A DNA stretch of 64,000 nucleotides, taken from Akkermansia biwaensis (GTDB lineage Bacteria > Verrucomicrobiota > Verrucomicrobiia > Verrucomicrobiales > Akkermansiaceae). The notes beneath the pieces are model-generated. The model searched no databases. It worked only from the letters and a program-made list of their open reading frames with translations, and was not told where the DNA came from. Of this stretch, positions 26,648 through 34,813 are shown piece after piece; the first letter of the stretch is position 1, and each line of letters opens with the position of its first letter. Where the stretch lies: the NCBI RefSeq assembly GCF_026072915.1, contig NZ_AP025943.1:1426001-1490000 (forward strand), given 5' to 3'. The translations under genes and the position numbers were made by a program.

Positions 26648-28075
26648 ATGAATAAACTGAATATGAAAGTTTCAATCTCTCTTTTTCTTGTCGTTCTTTT
26701 TTCAGTCTGCGCACCGGGACTTCGGGCGGAAAAAGGGAAAGAGTCCCAGCCTCCCAACCTCGTGGTATTGTTGGCGGATGATCTCGGTTACGGTGATTTG
26801 GGTTGTACGGGCTCTCTCCAGATACCTACGCCCAACATTGATAATCTGGCTAAACAGGGTGTATTCTGTTCCCGGGCCTATGTGTCCGCCCCGATGTGCG
26901 CCCCATCGAGAATGGCGCTGCTGACGGGAAGATTTCCCAAAAGATATGGCATCACGACGAATCCTAATTCAAAGATCGACTATCTCCCGGAATCCCATTA
27001 CGGGCTGCCCCAGACGGAAAAATGTCTTCCCCAGTATCTTGCCGAATTTGGTTACAACAGCGCCGTGATCGGCAAATGGCACTTGGGACATACGGAGGGA
27101 TACCAGCCCACCGACCGCGGTTTCGATGCCTGGTGGGGTTTTCTTGGAGGTTCCCGATATTATTTTCCCAATCGGCCGGAAAAAAAGGGGCTGAACCCGT
27201 CGAAGATTGTATCCAATTATACGGAGGAAACGCAGGTAAGCTATCTGACGGACGATATCGCACGCGAATGTATCCGCTTCATACGGAAACAGAAGGAAGC
27301 GGGGAAGCCATTCTTCCTCTATGCTTCGTTCAACGCCCCCCATGCCCCCTTGGAAGCGTTGCCGGAGGATTTGGAACGCTTCAAGCATATCAAGTCCAAG
27401 AACCGCCGGACCTATTGCGCCATGGTGCATGCTCTTGACAGGGCCATGGGGCGTATTTTGACAGCTTTGGATGAGACAGGACTGGCACGCAATACGGTCG
27501 TTGTCTTTTTGTCCGATAACGGAGGTGAACCTAATATTCCCACTTGCAATGCTCCTTTCAAAGGAGAAAAACGCATGCATTTTGAAGGCGGCGTTCGCGT
27601 GCCCATGATTGTCCGCTATCCTGCCGATTCCCGGATCAGGCCTGGTTCCGTTTGTGAGCAGGTCATTTCCGCCGTCGACGTGCTTCCTACGATGCTTGCG
27701 GAAAACGGGGCATCCATTCCCGAAAACCTGGATGGCATGAACATGCTGCCGCTGCTCGCCGCGAAGGAAAACAAAGTGCCGCGGACGCTTTACTGGTGCA
27801 CGGATTATACTTCCGCCATACTGGATGGAGATGAGAAATACCTGCTCGTGCCCGACCGGGCTCCCCAGTTATATAATGTCGTGAAAGATTATCAGGAAAT
27901 GAACGACCTTTATCCTCAGCACATGGAAAAGGCGGCTCCTCTGGCCCGCAAACTGGGTACTTATCTGACGACGACACCCGCCTCCCGCTTTCCGGATACC
28001 ATTTCCTGGTCTTCCGGTTTGATGCGGCAATACGACCATGCGCGCCCGGCCGTCCAGCCCGGTGCAAATAAGTAA
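26648..28075 (+). CDS. Sulfatase (cysteine-type, exported)
   Basis: Removes sulfate from a sugar, most likely on mucin glycans. 475 aa with a signal peptide (KVSISLFLVVLFSVCAPGLRA). The metal site begins in LVVLLADDLGYGD, and the modified residue is the Cys of CAPSRMALLTGR, matching the CxPSR sulfatase signature. GKWHLGH and FLSDNGGEPN are the next conserved active-site segments. The Cys must be converted to formylglycine by a maturase not seen here. It starts 183 bases after tRNA-fMet and is flanked by two similar hairpin terminators. A second ATG (26663) is an equally good start. Substrate position is unknown. Confidence 0.9.
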   Translation: MNKLNMKVSISLFLVVLFSVCAPGLRAEKGKESQPPNLVVLLADDLGYGDLGCTGSLQIPTPNIDNLAKQGVFCSRAYVSAPMCAPSRMALLTGRFPKRYGITTNPNSKIDYLPESHYGLPQTEKCLPQYLAEFGYNSAVIGKWHLGHTEGYQPTDRGFDAWWGFLGGSRYYFPNRPEKKGLNPSKIVSNYTEETQVSYLTDDIARECIRFIRKQKEAGKPFFLYASFNAPHAPLEALPEDLERFKHIKSKNRRTYCAMVHALDRAMGRILTALDETGLARNTVVVFLSDNGGEPNIPTCNAPFKGEKRMHFEGGVRVPMIVRYPADSRIRPGSVCEQVISAVDVLPTMLAENGASIPENLDGMNMLPLLAAKENKVPRTLYWCTDYTSAILDGDEKYLLVPDRAPQLYNVVKDYQEMNDLYPQHMEKAAPLARKLGTYLTTTPASRFPDTISWSSGLMRQYDHARPAVQPGANK

Positions 28076-28314
28076 TTTTTCTATTCCGTACATTCGCTGA
28101 GGTTCCCGGAGAGGTCATGTCTGCCGGATTGTTTCAGAGTAGATGCGTGTTTCGGCATCCTCAGGGTTGACGAGTGTTTGGATGCCTGGTCTTTTGCCGG
28201 AAGGCTATCCCCCGGCTTGAAGCATGGCTGTCTTTCTTCCAGCCGGGGAACGCAGTGGTTTCTTTGAGTAAAGACTGCCATACGTGTTTGGGATTCCTGC
28301 TGCTGCCATCCTTT
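28076..28314. other. Non-coding gap after the sulfatase
   Basis: No supported gene. The segment runs up to a hairpin terminator at 28315. Frames here are short and have no recognisable motif. Confidence 0.4.
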
Positions 28315-28352
28315 AAAAAGACCTGCAAGTTGACATCTTGCAGGTCTTTTTT
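28315..28352 (+). terminator. Terminator related to the tRNA-fMet terminator
   Basis: AAAAAGACCTGCAAG pairs with CTTGCAGGTCTTTTTT across TTGACAT. The core CCTGCAAG...CTTGCAGG is shared with the hairpin at 26471. It lies about 240 bases after the sulfatase stop. Confidence 0.8.
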
Positions 28353-28608
28353 CTCGAACAGGGTAATTGAGGAAATACCCGGAATATCAGGGAAAGCCTT
28401 CCAGGGAAGTCCCTTGATGGCCTGTAAAAGAAATTCTTCACGCTCCTTCCATGATGCGCTGCCTTTTCCCGGTTCTTGCGTTGCATATGATTGAAACAGA
28501 AGAAAGAAGTGGCATGTAACTCCGTCGTATCATATCCAAACTTGTCCATTGCCAGGATAAAAGTTTGCGTGCTAGCGTCGCTCAGTGAATCCACTTGAGA
28601 ATTAACCC
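28353..28608. other. Leader region of the glycan cluster
   Basis: No gene-like frame is seen. It presumably holds the promoter of the glycosyltransferase cluster; TTGCCA near 28551 followed 18 bases later by TAGCGT is a weak candidate. Confidence 0.3.
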
Positions 28609-29655
28609 ATGAGCACCTCCTTAAAGAAAATCTATGTCAACGGCTTCCCCAGCCTCTACGGTGGAGCGGGAACCGAACTCCACCACCAGATCCTGGTCTG
28701 GAAACACATGGACATTGACGTCCACATCATCCCCACCAACGACGGCTTCCAAAACGAAATCCTCTATCTGGACATGGTCAGGCTGGGCGTCCATATCCAC
28801 GCTCCCAACGACTGGTCCGTTCTGGAAGAAGGCGATGCCATCATCGGATTCTGCAACGGCGAATACCTGGAAAACCTCCCCGCCATCCGCCAAAAAACCA
28901 GGCGCACCATCTTCGTCAACTGCATGACCTGGCTCTTCAACAAGGAAAAGGAACTCATGAAGCAGGGGCTCATTGCCATGTTCCTCTACCAGAACGAAGA
29001 AGTCAGGCAGAAAAACATGCCCCTGCTCAAGCGCTGCAACGACGACCCCTCCATTGCGTTCATGACCTTCAAGCCCTACTTCCACAACGACTCCTTCCCC
29101 TTCATCGCCGAGAGAAGCGGGGAATACTTCGGCTGCGGGCGCATCTCCCGGCAGGACGCGGACAAATTCGCCGCCAACACGCTCCACATCTACGAATACT
29201 TCGTCTCCCCCCTCTTCAAGCGTGGCCTGTTTCTGGGCTTCGACCAGAGGAGCCGGGAGAAAATCGGAGAACCCTACGGGTGGATACGCACGGCGCGCGA
29301 CCAGAGGGAGGTGAGCCAGCAGGACTTCTACAAGCACTGTGAAATAGTGCTTCAGCCCACGGACACGACGGAAAACTGGCCGAGAGTGGGCTTTGAGGCC
29401 ATGGCCAGCGGAAGCGTACTGGTGGTGGACAACCGCGGAGGTTGGCGCCAGATGGTGGAGCACGGCAAAACCGGATGGCTGTGCGACCATGAAAGGGACT
29501 TCATCTACTACGCCAGCAAGATGGCCTACGAACCGAACCTGAGGAGGGACATGGCGGAGGCGGCTCGGGAGCGCGGTATGGAGCTGGGGGGGCTGGAATC
29601 GTCGGTAGCCAGCTGGGAGGAAATCTTTGAAGCGGTGGAACAGCTTCCTGCCTAG
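28609..29655 (+). CDS. GT4-like glycosyltransferase
   Basis: Predicted cytoplasmic sugar transferase, 348 aa, with no membrane segment. The N terminus KKIYVNGFPSLYGGAGTELH has the glycine-rich acceptor loop of GT-B enzymes. The C-terminal donor-binding region reads VLQPTDTTENWPRVGFEAMA, then SGSVLVVDNRGGWRQMVEHG and TGWLC, typical of GT4 with an EAMASG core. It is the first gene of the cluster and ends 14 bases before the three-domain protein. Codon use is unusually C-rich in the first two thirds. The sugar is unknown. Confidence 0.82.
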   Translation: MSTSLKKIYVNGFPSLYGGAGTELHHQILVWKHMDIDVHIIPTNDGFQNEILYLDMVRLGVHIHAPNDWSVLEEGDAIIGFCNGEYLENLPAIRQKTRRTIFVNCMTWLFNKEKELMKQGLIAMFLYQNEEVRQKNMPLLKRCNDDPSIAFMTFKPYFHNDSFPFIAERSGEYFGCGRISRQDADKFAANTLHIYEYFVSPLFKRGLFLGFDQRSREKIGEPYGWIRTARDQREVSQQDFYKHCEIVLQPTDTTENWPRVGFEAMASGSVLVVDNRGGWRQMVEHGKTGWLCDHERDFIYYASKMAYEPNLRRDMAEAARERGMELGGLESSVASWEEIFEAVEQLPA

Positions 29656-29669
29656 AAAGGAGAAAAGAC

Positions 29670-31919
29670 ATGAAAAAGCAAGTGAAGATACTGGTAGGAA
29701 TCTGCTCGTGCCAGCGGATGAAGGAAAAGAGGGATGCGGTGAGGGAGACGTGGCTGAGGCATCCGGCGGATGGGATAGAATGCGTGTTCTTCGTGGGAGG
29801 AAAGGAAGGAGTGGAAGAGGAAAGGAGGGATACGGTGGTGCTGGACACAGCGGACGGCTACAACGAGCTTCCGGGGAAGGTGAAATCTTTCTTTGTGTAT
29901 GCGCTGGAGAACTACGACTTTGAGTGGTTGTTCAAGTGCGATGACGACACGTATGTGGACTTGGGACGTTTGGAATCCCTGGTTGATGATGAGTATGACC
30001 TGATCGGGGATGTGCTGGTATCGACGCGCAACTCACCGAGTGGAGGAGCGGGTTATTTTCTGAAGAGAAGCATGGTGGAGAAGCTTGTGGAGGCGCCCGG
30101 TTTTCCTGACTGCGGAGCGGAAGACCTGATCGTGGGTGAACTGGCAGGAAGGCTGGGAGGCCGGATGAAGTCAACCGGCCGTCTTTACACGAGCAATGTT
30201 CATTATCCGTATAAGGACAACGACATGGTGACGGCGCACTGGTGTACGCCCGCCATTCTGCGTGCCCTGCATGAATTCAACTACTCACGGCCGGATGTGG
30301 TGGGGGATGCCTGCCATCCTCAATGGAAGGATGAACTGCATTTTTATGCCAGTGGAGTATTCCGCCGCAAATCTTCCGGCTGTTATGGGTGGTGGAGTAT
30401 GGGCAGCCAGGGAGAGCTGATACTGAAATGGCTCGTCTGGCCCATGGAACAACTACTGCCTCAGCATGGAAAATATGTGGGGTCATCCATCACAATTCAA
30501 TTCCGTATCGGAATGATGCCCTTGGAACAATGGCGTCAGGAACATGGGAGCAATGCCGGATTTCCGCATTCGCCCAAATTGTATGTCCATCTTGGCTGCG
30601 GAGATCGGCGTTTAAGCGGCTGGCTGAATCTGGATGTTCCCAATTATGATATATCCCGCCCTCTGCCTTGGGAAAATGAATCTGTAGATGCTTATTATTT
30701 GGAACATGTCATTGACAAGGTAAGCTCGGAGAAAGTCTGCGGCTTCTTTTTTGAGGCGTTTCGCTCCCTGAAGCCCGGCGGCATGTTGAGACTTGCATTC
30801 CGGGATGTGCTGTCTCTGGCGGGGACCGTTACCCCTGCATTCCGCCGGTATATGAAAAACAAGTATCCGGACACGTTCATCCCTTCCAATGAAGTGGGGG
30901 CCATCCTGGCATTCTACAGGCAAAAATCCTTGTGGACGGTTGATTTACTGACGGAAATACTGAAATCCGCAGGTTTTGAAGTGGAGGTTCTGGATCCGGG
31001 CGTGTCGGAGCATACCCACTTGCAGTCGCTGGAACGTCGTTCCGACCGGGATGAACATCCTTTCGATCTGCTGGGAACTGTTTGCATGGAGGCGAAAAAG
31101 CCGGCATACAGAACCCAAGTCAGACAGGCCCCCGCCGATTTCCGTGTCCTTTCCACGGATAAGTGGAATGATTGCGTGGCTCCTTTCTTCACGAATTGTA
31201 CACGCACGGGGAACCACCTTTTCCAGATTGCCGCTATTTACGCTCACGCCCTCCGCCATGGGCTTGAATGCAGAATCCCTTGGAAACGGAAGGAAGAAAC
31301 CGTGAAGTTGAGGGCGTGGCTGGGGGACTCCTGTTCATGCTGTCCTGAAGGGGGATACGAGTTTCCCGTTGTTTACAAGGAGCCGTGTTTTTCCTATCGC
31401 GCCATTCCCGGCATGATTCGGAAGGGAGCCATAAAAGGTTATTTTCAGAGTGAAAAATATTTTGAGGAATATGGAAACGAAATACGCTCCCTCTTCGGGA
31501 ATTTAATCGCTCCCATCCGAGAGGGAAGGGCGGGTGTCCATTTAAGGATGGGCGATTACCTCCATCTGACCTCCCTCTACCATACTCCGGATGTGCCCTT
31601 CCTGAATGAAGCGCTTGCAAGGCTGTCCGGCAATATCAGCAAGCTGGTCATTTTCTCCGACTCTCCGGGACTTGCCCGTAAACTAATGGATAATGTTCCT
31701 GAGGCCCGGCGTTTTGAAATAGTGATGGATGAACATGAAACGCTGGGCGCCCTTCGGGAATTGACATCCATGCAGGAACTCGTTCTTTCCTGTTCCTCCT
31801 TCTCCTGGTGGGGAGCTTATTTGGGAGATCAGGACAAAGTCTTTATCCAGAAGGAGTGGTTTGCAGGTAAAATTACGGATTATCAGGATGTCTATCGGAA
31901 CAAATGGATAAAAATTTAA
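29670..31919 (+). CDS. Three-domain fusion: GT31 galactosyltransferase-like, SAM methyltransferase-like, GT11 fucosyltransferase
   Basis: A 749-aa protein with three enzyme domains. Residues 1-205 resemble GT31 beta-1,3-galactosyltransferases: KREAVR-like EKRDAVRETWL, WLFKCDDDTYVDL (DxD metal motif near 91) and GAEDLIVGELAG. Residues about 300-475 look like a class I methyltransferase: KLYVHLGCGDRRLSGWLNLD (motif I), LEHVIDKV and LKPGGMLRLAFRD. Residues about 500-749 match GT11 alpha-1,2-fucosyltransferases: TRTGNHLFQIAA, GYFQSEKYFEEY, GVHLRMGDY (HxRRGDY-like, one Arg changed to Met) and SSFSWWGAYLG. AAAGGAGA gives a good ribosome site. The first 510 bases are purine-rich with AGG/AGA codons, unlike the rest, suggesting a recent domain join. 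Confidence 0.85.
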   Translation: MKKQVKILVGICSCQRMKEKRDAVRETWLRHPADGIECVFFVGGKEGVEEERRDTVVLDTADGYNELPGKVKSFFVYALENYDFEWLFKCDDDTYVDLGRLESLVDDEYDLIGDVLVSTRNSPSGGAGYFLKRSMVEKLVEAPGFPDCGAEDLIVGELAGRLGGRMKSTGRLYTSNVHYPYKDNDMVTAHWCTPAILRALHEFNYSRPDVVGDACHPQWKDELHFYASGVFRRKSSGCYGWWSMGSQGELILKWLVWPMEQLLPQHGKYVGSSITIQFRIGMMPLEQWRQEHGSNAGFPHSPKLYVHLGCGDRRLSGWLNLDVPNYDISRPLPWENESVDAYYLEHVIDKVSSEKVCGFFFEAFRSLKPGGMLRLAFRDVLSLAGTVTPAFRRYMKNKYPDTFIPSNEVGAILAFYRQKSLWTVDLLTEILKSAGFEVEVLDPGVSEHTHLQSLERRSDRDEHPFDLLGTVCMEAKKPAYRTQVRQAPADFRVLSTDKWNDCVAPFFTNCTRTGNHLFQIAAIYAHALRHGLECRIPWKRKEETVKLRAWLGDSCSCCPEGGYEFPVVYKEPCFSYRAIPGMIRKGAIKGYFQSEKYFEEYGNEIRSLFGNLIAPIREGRAGVHLRMGDYLHLTSLYHTPDVPFLNEALARLSGNISKLVIFSDSPGLARKLMDNVPEARRFEIVMDEHETLGALRELTSMQELVLSCSSFSWWGAYLGDQDKVFIQKEWFAGKITDYQDVYRNKWIKI

Positions 31920-31966
31920 GTTTCAGCACCTTAATATAATAATATGAAACTTGGAATCAATTCACC

Positions 31967-32875
31967 ATGAATACAAAAACAAAACGAAACATACGCGTTA
32001 TTCATTCGCGATGGCAGGGAAACTGCCGCATAGAGGGGCTCCGGCTTTTCCGCGAACAAGGGAACGACATGGCTATCATTACGGAAGGGGACGGAGAAGA
32101 CCCCCGTGCCCTGTTCTGGCCCGGATACGAAAGTGTCGAACTGCTCATCTACAACCCGGCTACCGATGAGTATTTTGCAACGGGGGCGGCGGGGCAGTGG
32201 CAGTCCCGGCATTGTGCTGCAAGCGTAACCGGTGCGAAATATGTTCTTCACGAACCGAGCAGAACATTGATGTACCTGATCCCCAAAAACGCGTGCAGTA
32301 CGCAAATGGGAACCGTGCTTCACGAATTGGGATTCAGGCCCGCAGCGGGCAGCCCGTCGAGGGTTTGGAACGGCAATGCCTACAGTCACTGCCTGAACAA
32401 TGAGGACTACGATGCGGACAAATTCGGGAAATACACTCATCTGGTCGTTTTCCGCGATCCTGTCGAAAGGTTTGTCAACCTCGCCAATTATGCCTGGTGC
32501 ATCAACCGGGGAATGTTTTCTCCCTTCACTTCATCCTGCAAAAGCAAAAGGCAGCTGCTGGACACCATGCATCTGCTTGTCCGGATGAATGAAGCCAATC
32601 ATCCCGGCAGATTTGAGCAGCATCTTGAAGGGCAGGCCTGGTATTACGACCATTGCCCCCGCATTGACACGGTGGTCCGCGTTGAAGACCTGACCGACTA
32701 TATGAAAACCGTCATGAACGTGGAGCCGTACAACTGCAATGTGGACGGCAAATACGAACTGACGCGCGACGATTTGACAGAGGAAGACATCGCCAGGATC
32801 AGGGAAAACTGGGCCGGTGATTTCCTGCTTGAAGAACGCTTCAAGGAACTTTTCTGGATTAACCCTACGAAATAA
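31967..32875 (+). CDS. Carbohydrate sulfotransferase-like protein
   Basis: Predicted PAPS-dependent sulfotransferase of the Sulfotransfer_2 type (relatives of heparan and chondroitin sulfotransferases), 302 aa. The 5'-phosphosulfate loop is LMYLIPKNACSTQMGTV, and the 3'-phosphate-binding segment is LVVFRDPVERFVNLANYAW. There is no signal peptide or membrane helix, so it likely acts in the cytoplasm on a lipid-linked or nucleotide-linked glycan before export. The N-terminal 90 residues form an additional, unrecognised domain. It sits 47 bases after the fucosyltransferase fusion and six bases before a CysD gene that would help make its donor. Confidence 0.8.
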   Translation: MNTKTKRNIRVIHSRWQGNCRIEGLRLFREQGNDMAIITEGDGEDPRALFWPGYESVELLIYNPATDEYFATGAAGQWQSRHCAASVTGAKYVLHEPSRTLMYLIPKNACSTQMGTVLHELGFRPAAGSPSRVWNGNAYSHCLNNEDYDADKFGKYTHLVVFRDPVERFVNLANYAWCINRGMFSPFTSSCKSKRQLLDTMHLLVRMNEANHPGRFEQHLEGQAWYYDHCPRIDTVVRVEDLTDYMKTVMNVEPYNCNVDGKYELTRDDLTEEDIARIRENWAGDFLLEERFKELFWINPTK

Positions 32876-32881
32876 CAAACC

Positions 32882-33688
32882 ATGACTGACTGGATAGAAA
32901 AAACGCACAGAATCATTGAAACGGCTCTTTCCAAGGCAAAGCGCCCGGCCGTCCTCTGCTCCTACGGCAAAGACAGCATCGTCCTGCTGGATTTGCTCCG
33001 GCAGCACGTCAACCTGGACCGGCTGAGGGTCATTCACGTCGATACGACCTTTGAATTTCCGCAGCTTTATGCCTACAAGAAAAGCATTATCAAGGAATTC
33101 GGCATTGGTTCCGGTGATCTCACCGTGACCAATACGGCTGCCCTCAATTCCGGGATGAACTATGAAAACACGCCTGTTTTCGAAGTGACGGCTGCCCTCA
33201 AGACGGAACCCCTCAAGCAGGTTATCCGTGATGAAGCAATCGACTTCCTGTTCACGGGAATCCGCCGGGACGAAGAAGGTTCTCGGGCCAAGGAACGCTA
33301 CTTCTCCTACCGGGACGCCCAGGGCGTTTATGAACCGTCGGACAACAATCCGGAATTCCACCCCTTTGAAGGAGTCAATATTTCCTCTCCGGAAAAAGGG
33401 CATTACCGGGTCAATACCCTGTTGGACTGGACGGAACTGGACATCTGGCAATATACCCTGGAACACAAACTTCCCCTGTGCCCCCTTTACCTTGCAGTTG
33501 ACGGCAAACGCTACCGTTCCCTCGGGTGCATGCCTGTAACCACTCCGGTTGATTCCGGGGCGGATACCATTGAAAAAATCATTGATGAAGTAGCCGTGAC
33601 TCTGGTTCCGGAACGCGCCAGCAGGGCGCGCCAGGACGAAGCCGTGCCGCATTGCATGGAAATGCTCCGCCGCAACGGTTTTTGCTGA
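32882..33688 (+). CDS. cysD: ATP sulfurylase small subunit (CysD type)
   Basis: Forms adenosine phosphosulfate from sulfate and ATP together with a CysN GTPase. The 268-aa protein has the PP-loop SYGKDSIVLLDLL near residue 22 and the diagnostic CysD segment GIRRDEEGSRAKERYFSYRD. The last quarter (SLGCMPVTTPVDSGADTIEK, then EVAVTLVPERASRARQDE) matches CysD rather than APS/PAPS reductase, which would carry redox cysteine pairs. It starts six bases after the sulfotransferase and precedes a CysN-like GTPase. No APS kinase gene is visible in the window. Confidence 0.88.
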   Translation: MTDWIEKTHRIIETALSKAKRPAVLCSYGKDSIVLLDLLRQHVNLDRLRVIHVDTTFEFPQLYAYKKSIIKEFGIGSGDLTVTNTAALNSGMNYENTPVFEVTAALKTEPLKQVIRDEAIDFLFTGIRRDEEGSRAKERYFSYRDAQGVYEPSDNNPEFHPFEGVNISSPEKGHYRVNTLLDWTELDIWQYTLEHKLPLCPLYLAVDGKRYRSLGCMPVTTPVDSGADTIEKIIDEVAVTLVPERASRARQDEAVPHCMEMLRRNGFC

Positions 33689-33710
33689 TTCATCCCCCAC
33701 ATTCAAACAT

Positions 33711-34424
33711 ATGAAATCAAAAGCCACAATAGCCGTATGCGGCCTGATGGACAGTGGAAAATCCACGCTCATCAAGAGCCTTCTCCGGAAGAACACCGGA
33801 CGCGTGATTGAACCGGATGCCCTCTGCATTGAACAGGCCACGGGCCGTACGATCACGGGGACCCGCATCGCCTGCCCCGTCAATGACCATACCGATCTGG
33901 TCTTCTGTGACTGCCCCGGGCATCTGGAATACCTTCCGGAAATCGTGTCGGGGCTGTGCGCCTCCAGGGGATATATCCTGATCATTGATGAAAATCGGAG
34001 GGAACAGTCGGAAGCCTACCAGCGGAAGCTGGGAGAAATTGCCGCCGCCATCGGCGTGGAAAACATCGCCGTGGTCCACAGCCATTCCATGGAGGAACAG
34101 ACAGAGCAAATCCATTATGATACGGAACAGCCTTCCTTTGATGCCGCCATGGATCGGCTGCTGGAAATCATGGACCGTTTTCTCCGGAAGGAGCATCAGG
34201 TTCCGCCAGACGAATCCCGCGTCGTATGGTTTGATTCCCTGGACGGAACGGCCCGGTACGTTCTATATGACTCCGCGGGTCATGCTCTGGACTGGTCCCA
34301 TGAAGGCAGCCATGATCCGGGGGACTGTTCTCCCATTGACGGCTTGCCGCCTTCCCTCTCCGGCCGTTTTCTCGTCTGCCGCGCCAAAAAGGGAAATATC
34401 GTGGGCGTGGGATGCGCCGCCTGA
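33711..34424 (+). CDS. Short CysN-like GTPase
   Basis: 237 aa, about half the size of CysN (about 470 aa). G1 is GLMDSGKSTL, a G2-like threonine is in TGRTIT, and G3 is DCPGHLEYLPEIVSG, all arranged as in CysN/EF-Tu GTPases. The G4 motif NKxD is absent at the expected place (NIAVVHSHSMEEQ). The beta-barrel domains II and III of CysN are missing; instead there are about 80 residues that I do not recognise, ending GRFLVCRAKKGNIVGVGC. It probably serves as the partner of the upstream CysD, 22 bases away. A different nucleotide specificity, or a purely structural role, is possible. Confidence 0.7.
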   Translation: MKSKATIAVCGLMDSGKSTLIKSLLRKNTGRVIEPDALCIEQATGRTITGTRIACPVNDHTDLVFCDCPGHLEYLPEIVSGLCASRGYILIIDENRREQSEAYQRKLGEIAAAIGVENIAVVHSHSMEEQTEQIHYDTEQPSFDAAMDRLLEIMDRFLRKEHQVPPDESRVVWFDSLDGTARYVLYDSAGHALDWSHEGSHDPGDCSPIDGLPPSLSGRFLVCRAKKGNIVGVGCAA

Positions 34425-34777
34425 AACATTCGGGAATAACCTGCATGCCGTCGGTTCTTGGTGAAAGAGCCGGCGGCATGCCGCATTTTGCGGCGCTCTT
34501 CAATATAATGTCCGGATTTTCTATTACATTGACCAGGAAGGGCGTTGTGAAATAATTCAAAAGCGGATTTGGCCGGACGGAATGCAGGCAGGGGAAAGTA
34601 TGAAAAAAGCGCAGGAAACCGCCGGTATATCTGGCAACTGGAAAATGCCGGAGCACCTGACTCTTTTTTGTATGATTCAATACACATGCGATGTCGCGGG
34701 CACAGCCTGTACAGGAAACCGCATGGTGGAAAAAAAGGGGATGCCATTCACCTTTGGATTGATTATTTGAGTTCATT
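34425..34777. other. Gap after the sulfation genes, with a terminator-like hairpin
   Basis: At 34441-34482 GCATGCCG-T-CGG pairs with CCG-GCGGCATGC across a short loop, followed by a weak T-tract, and likely ends the cluster transcript. The rest shows no gene. Confidence 0.5.
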
Positions 34778-34806
34778 TTGAGACGGTGTTCCGGCTGACG
34801 TGATAA
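34778..34806 (+). promoter_or_regulatory. Candidate promoter of the GH31 gene
   Basis: TTGAGA (34778-34783) and TGATAA (34801-34806) are 17 bases apart, immediately before ATG 34814. If used, the transcript would be almost leaderless, or translation could begin at ATG 34844 (MLRKTVLL). Confidence 0.35.
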
Positions 34807-34813
34807 AAATGAT

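Noticed and set aside
32882-33688. APS/PAPS reductase (CysH)
   Set aside because: The GIRRDEEGSRAKERYFSYRD segment is CysD-specific, and the redox cysteine motifs of CysH are missing.
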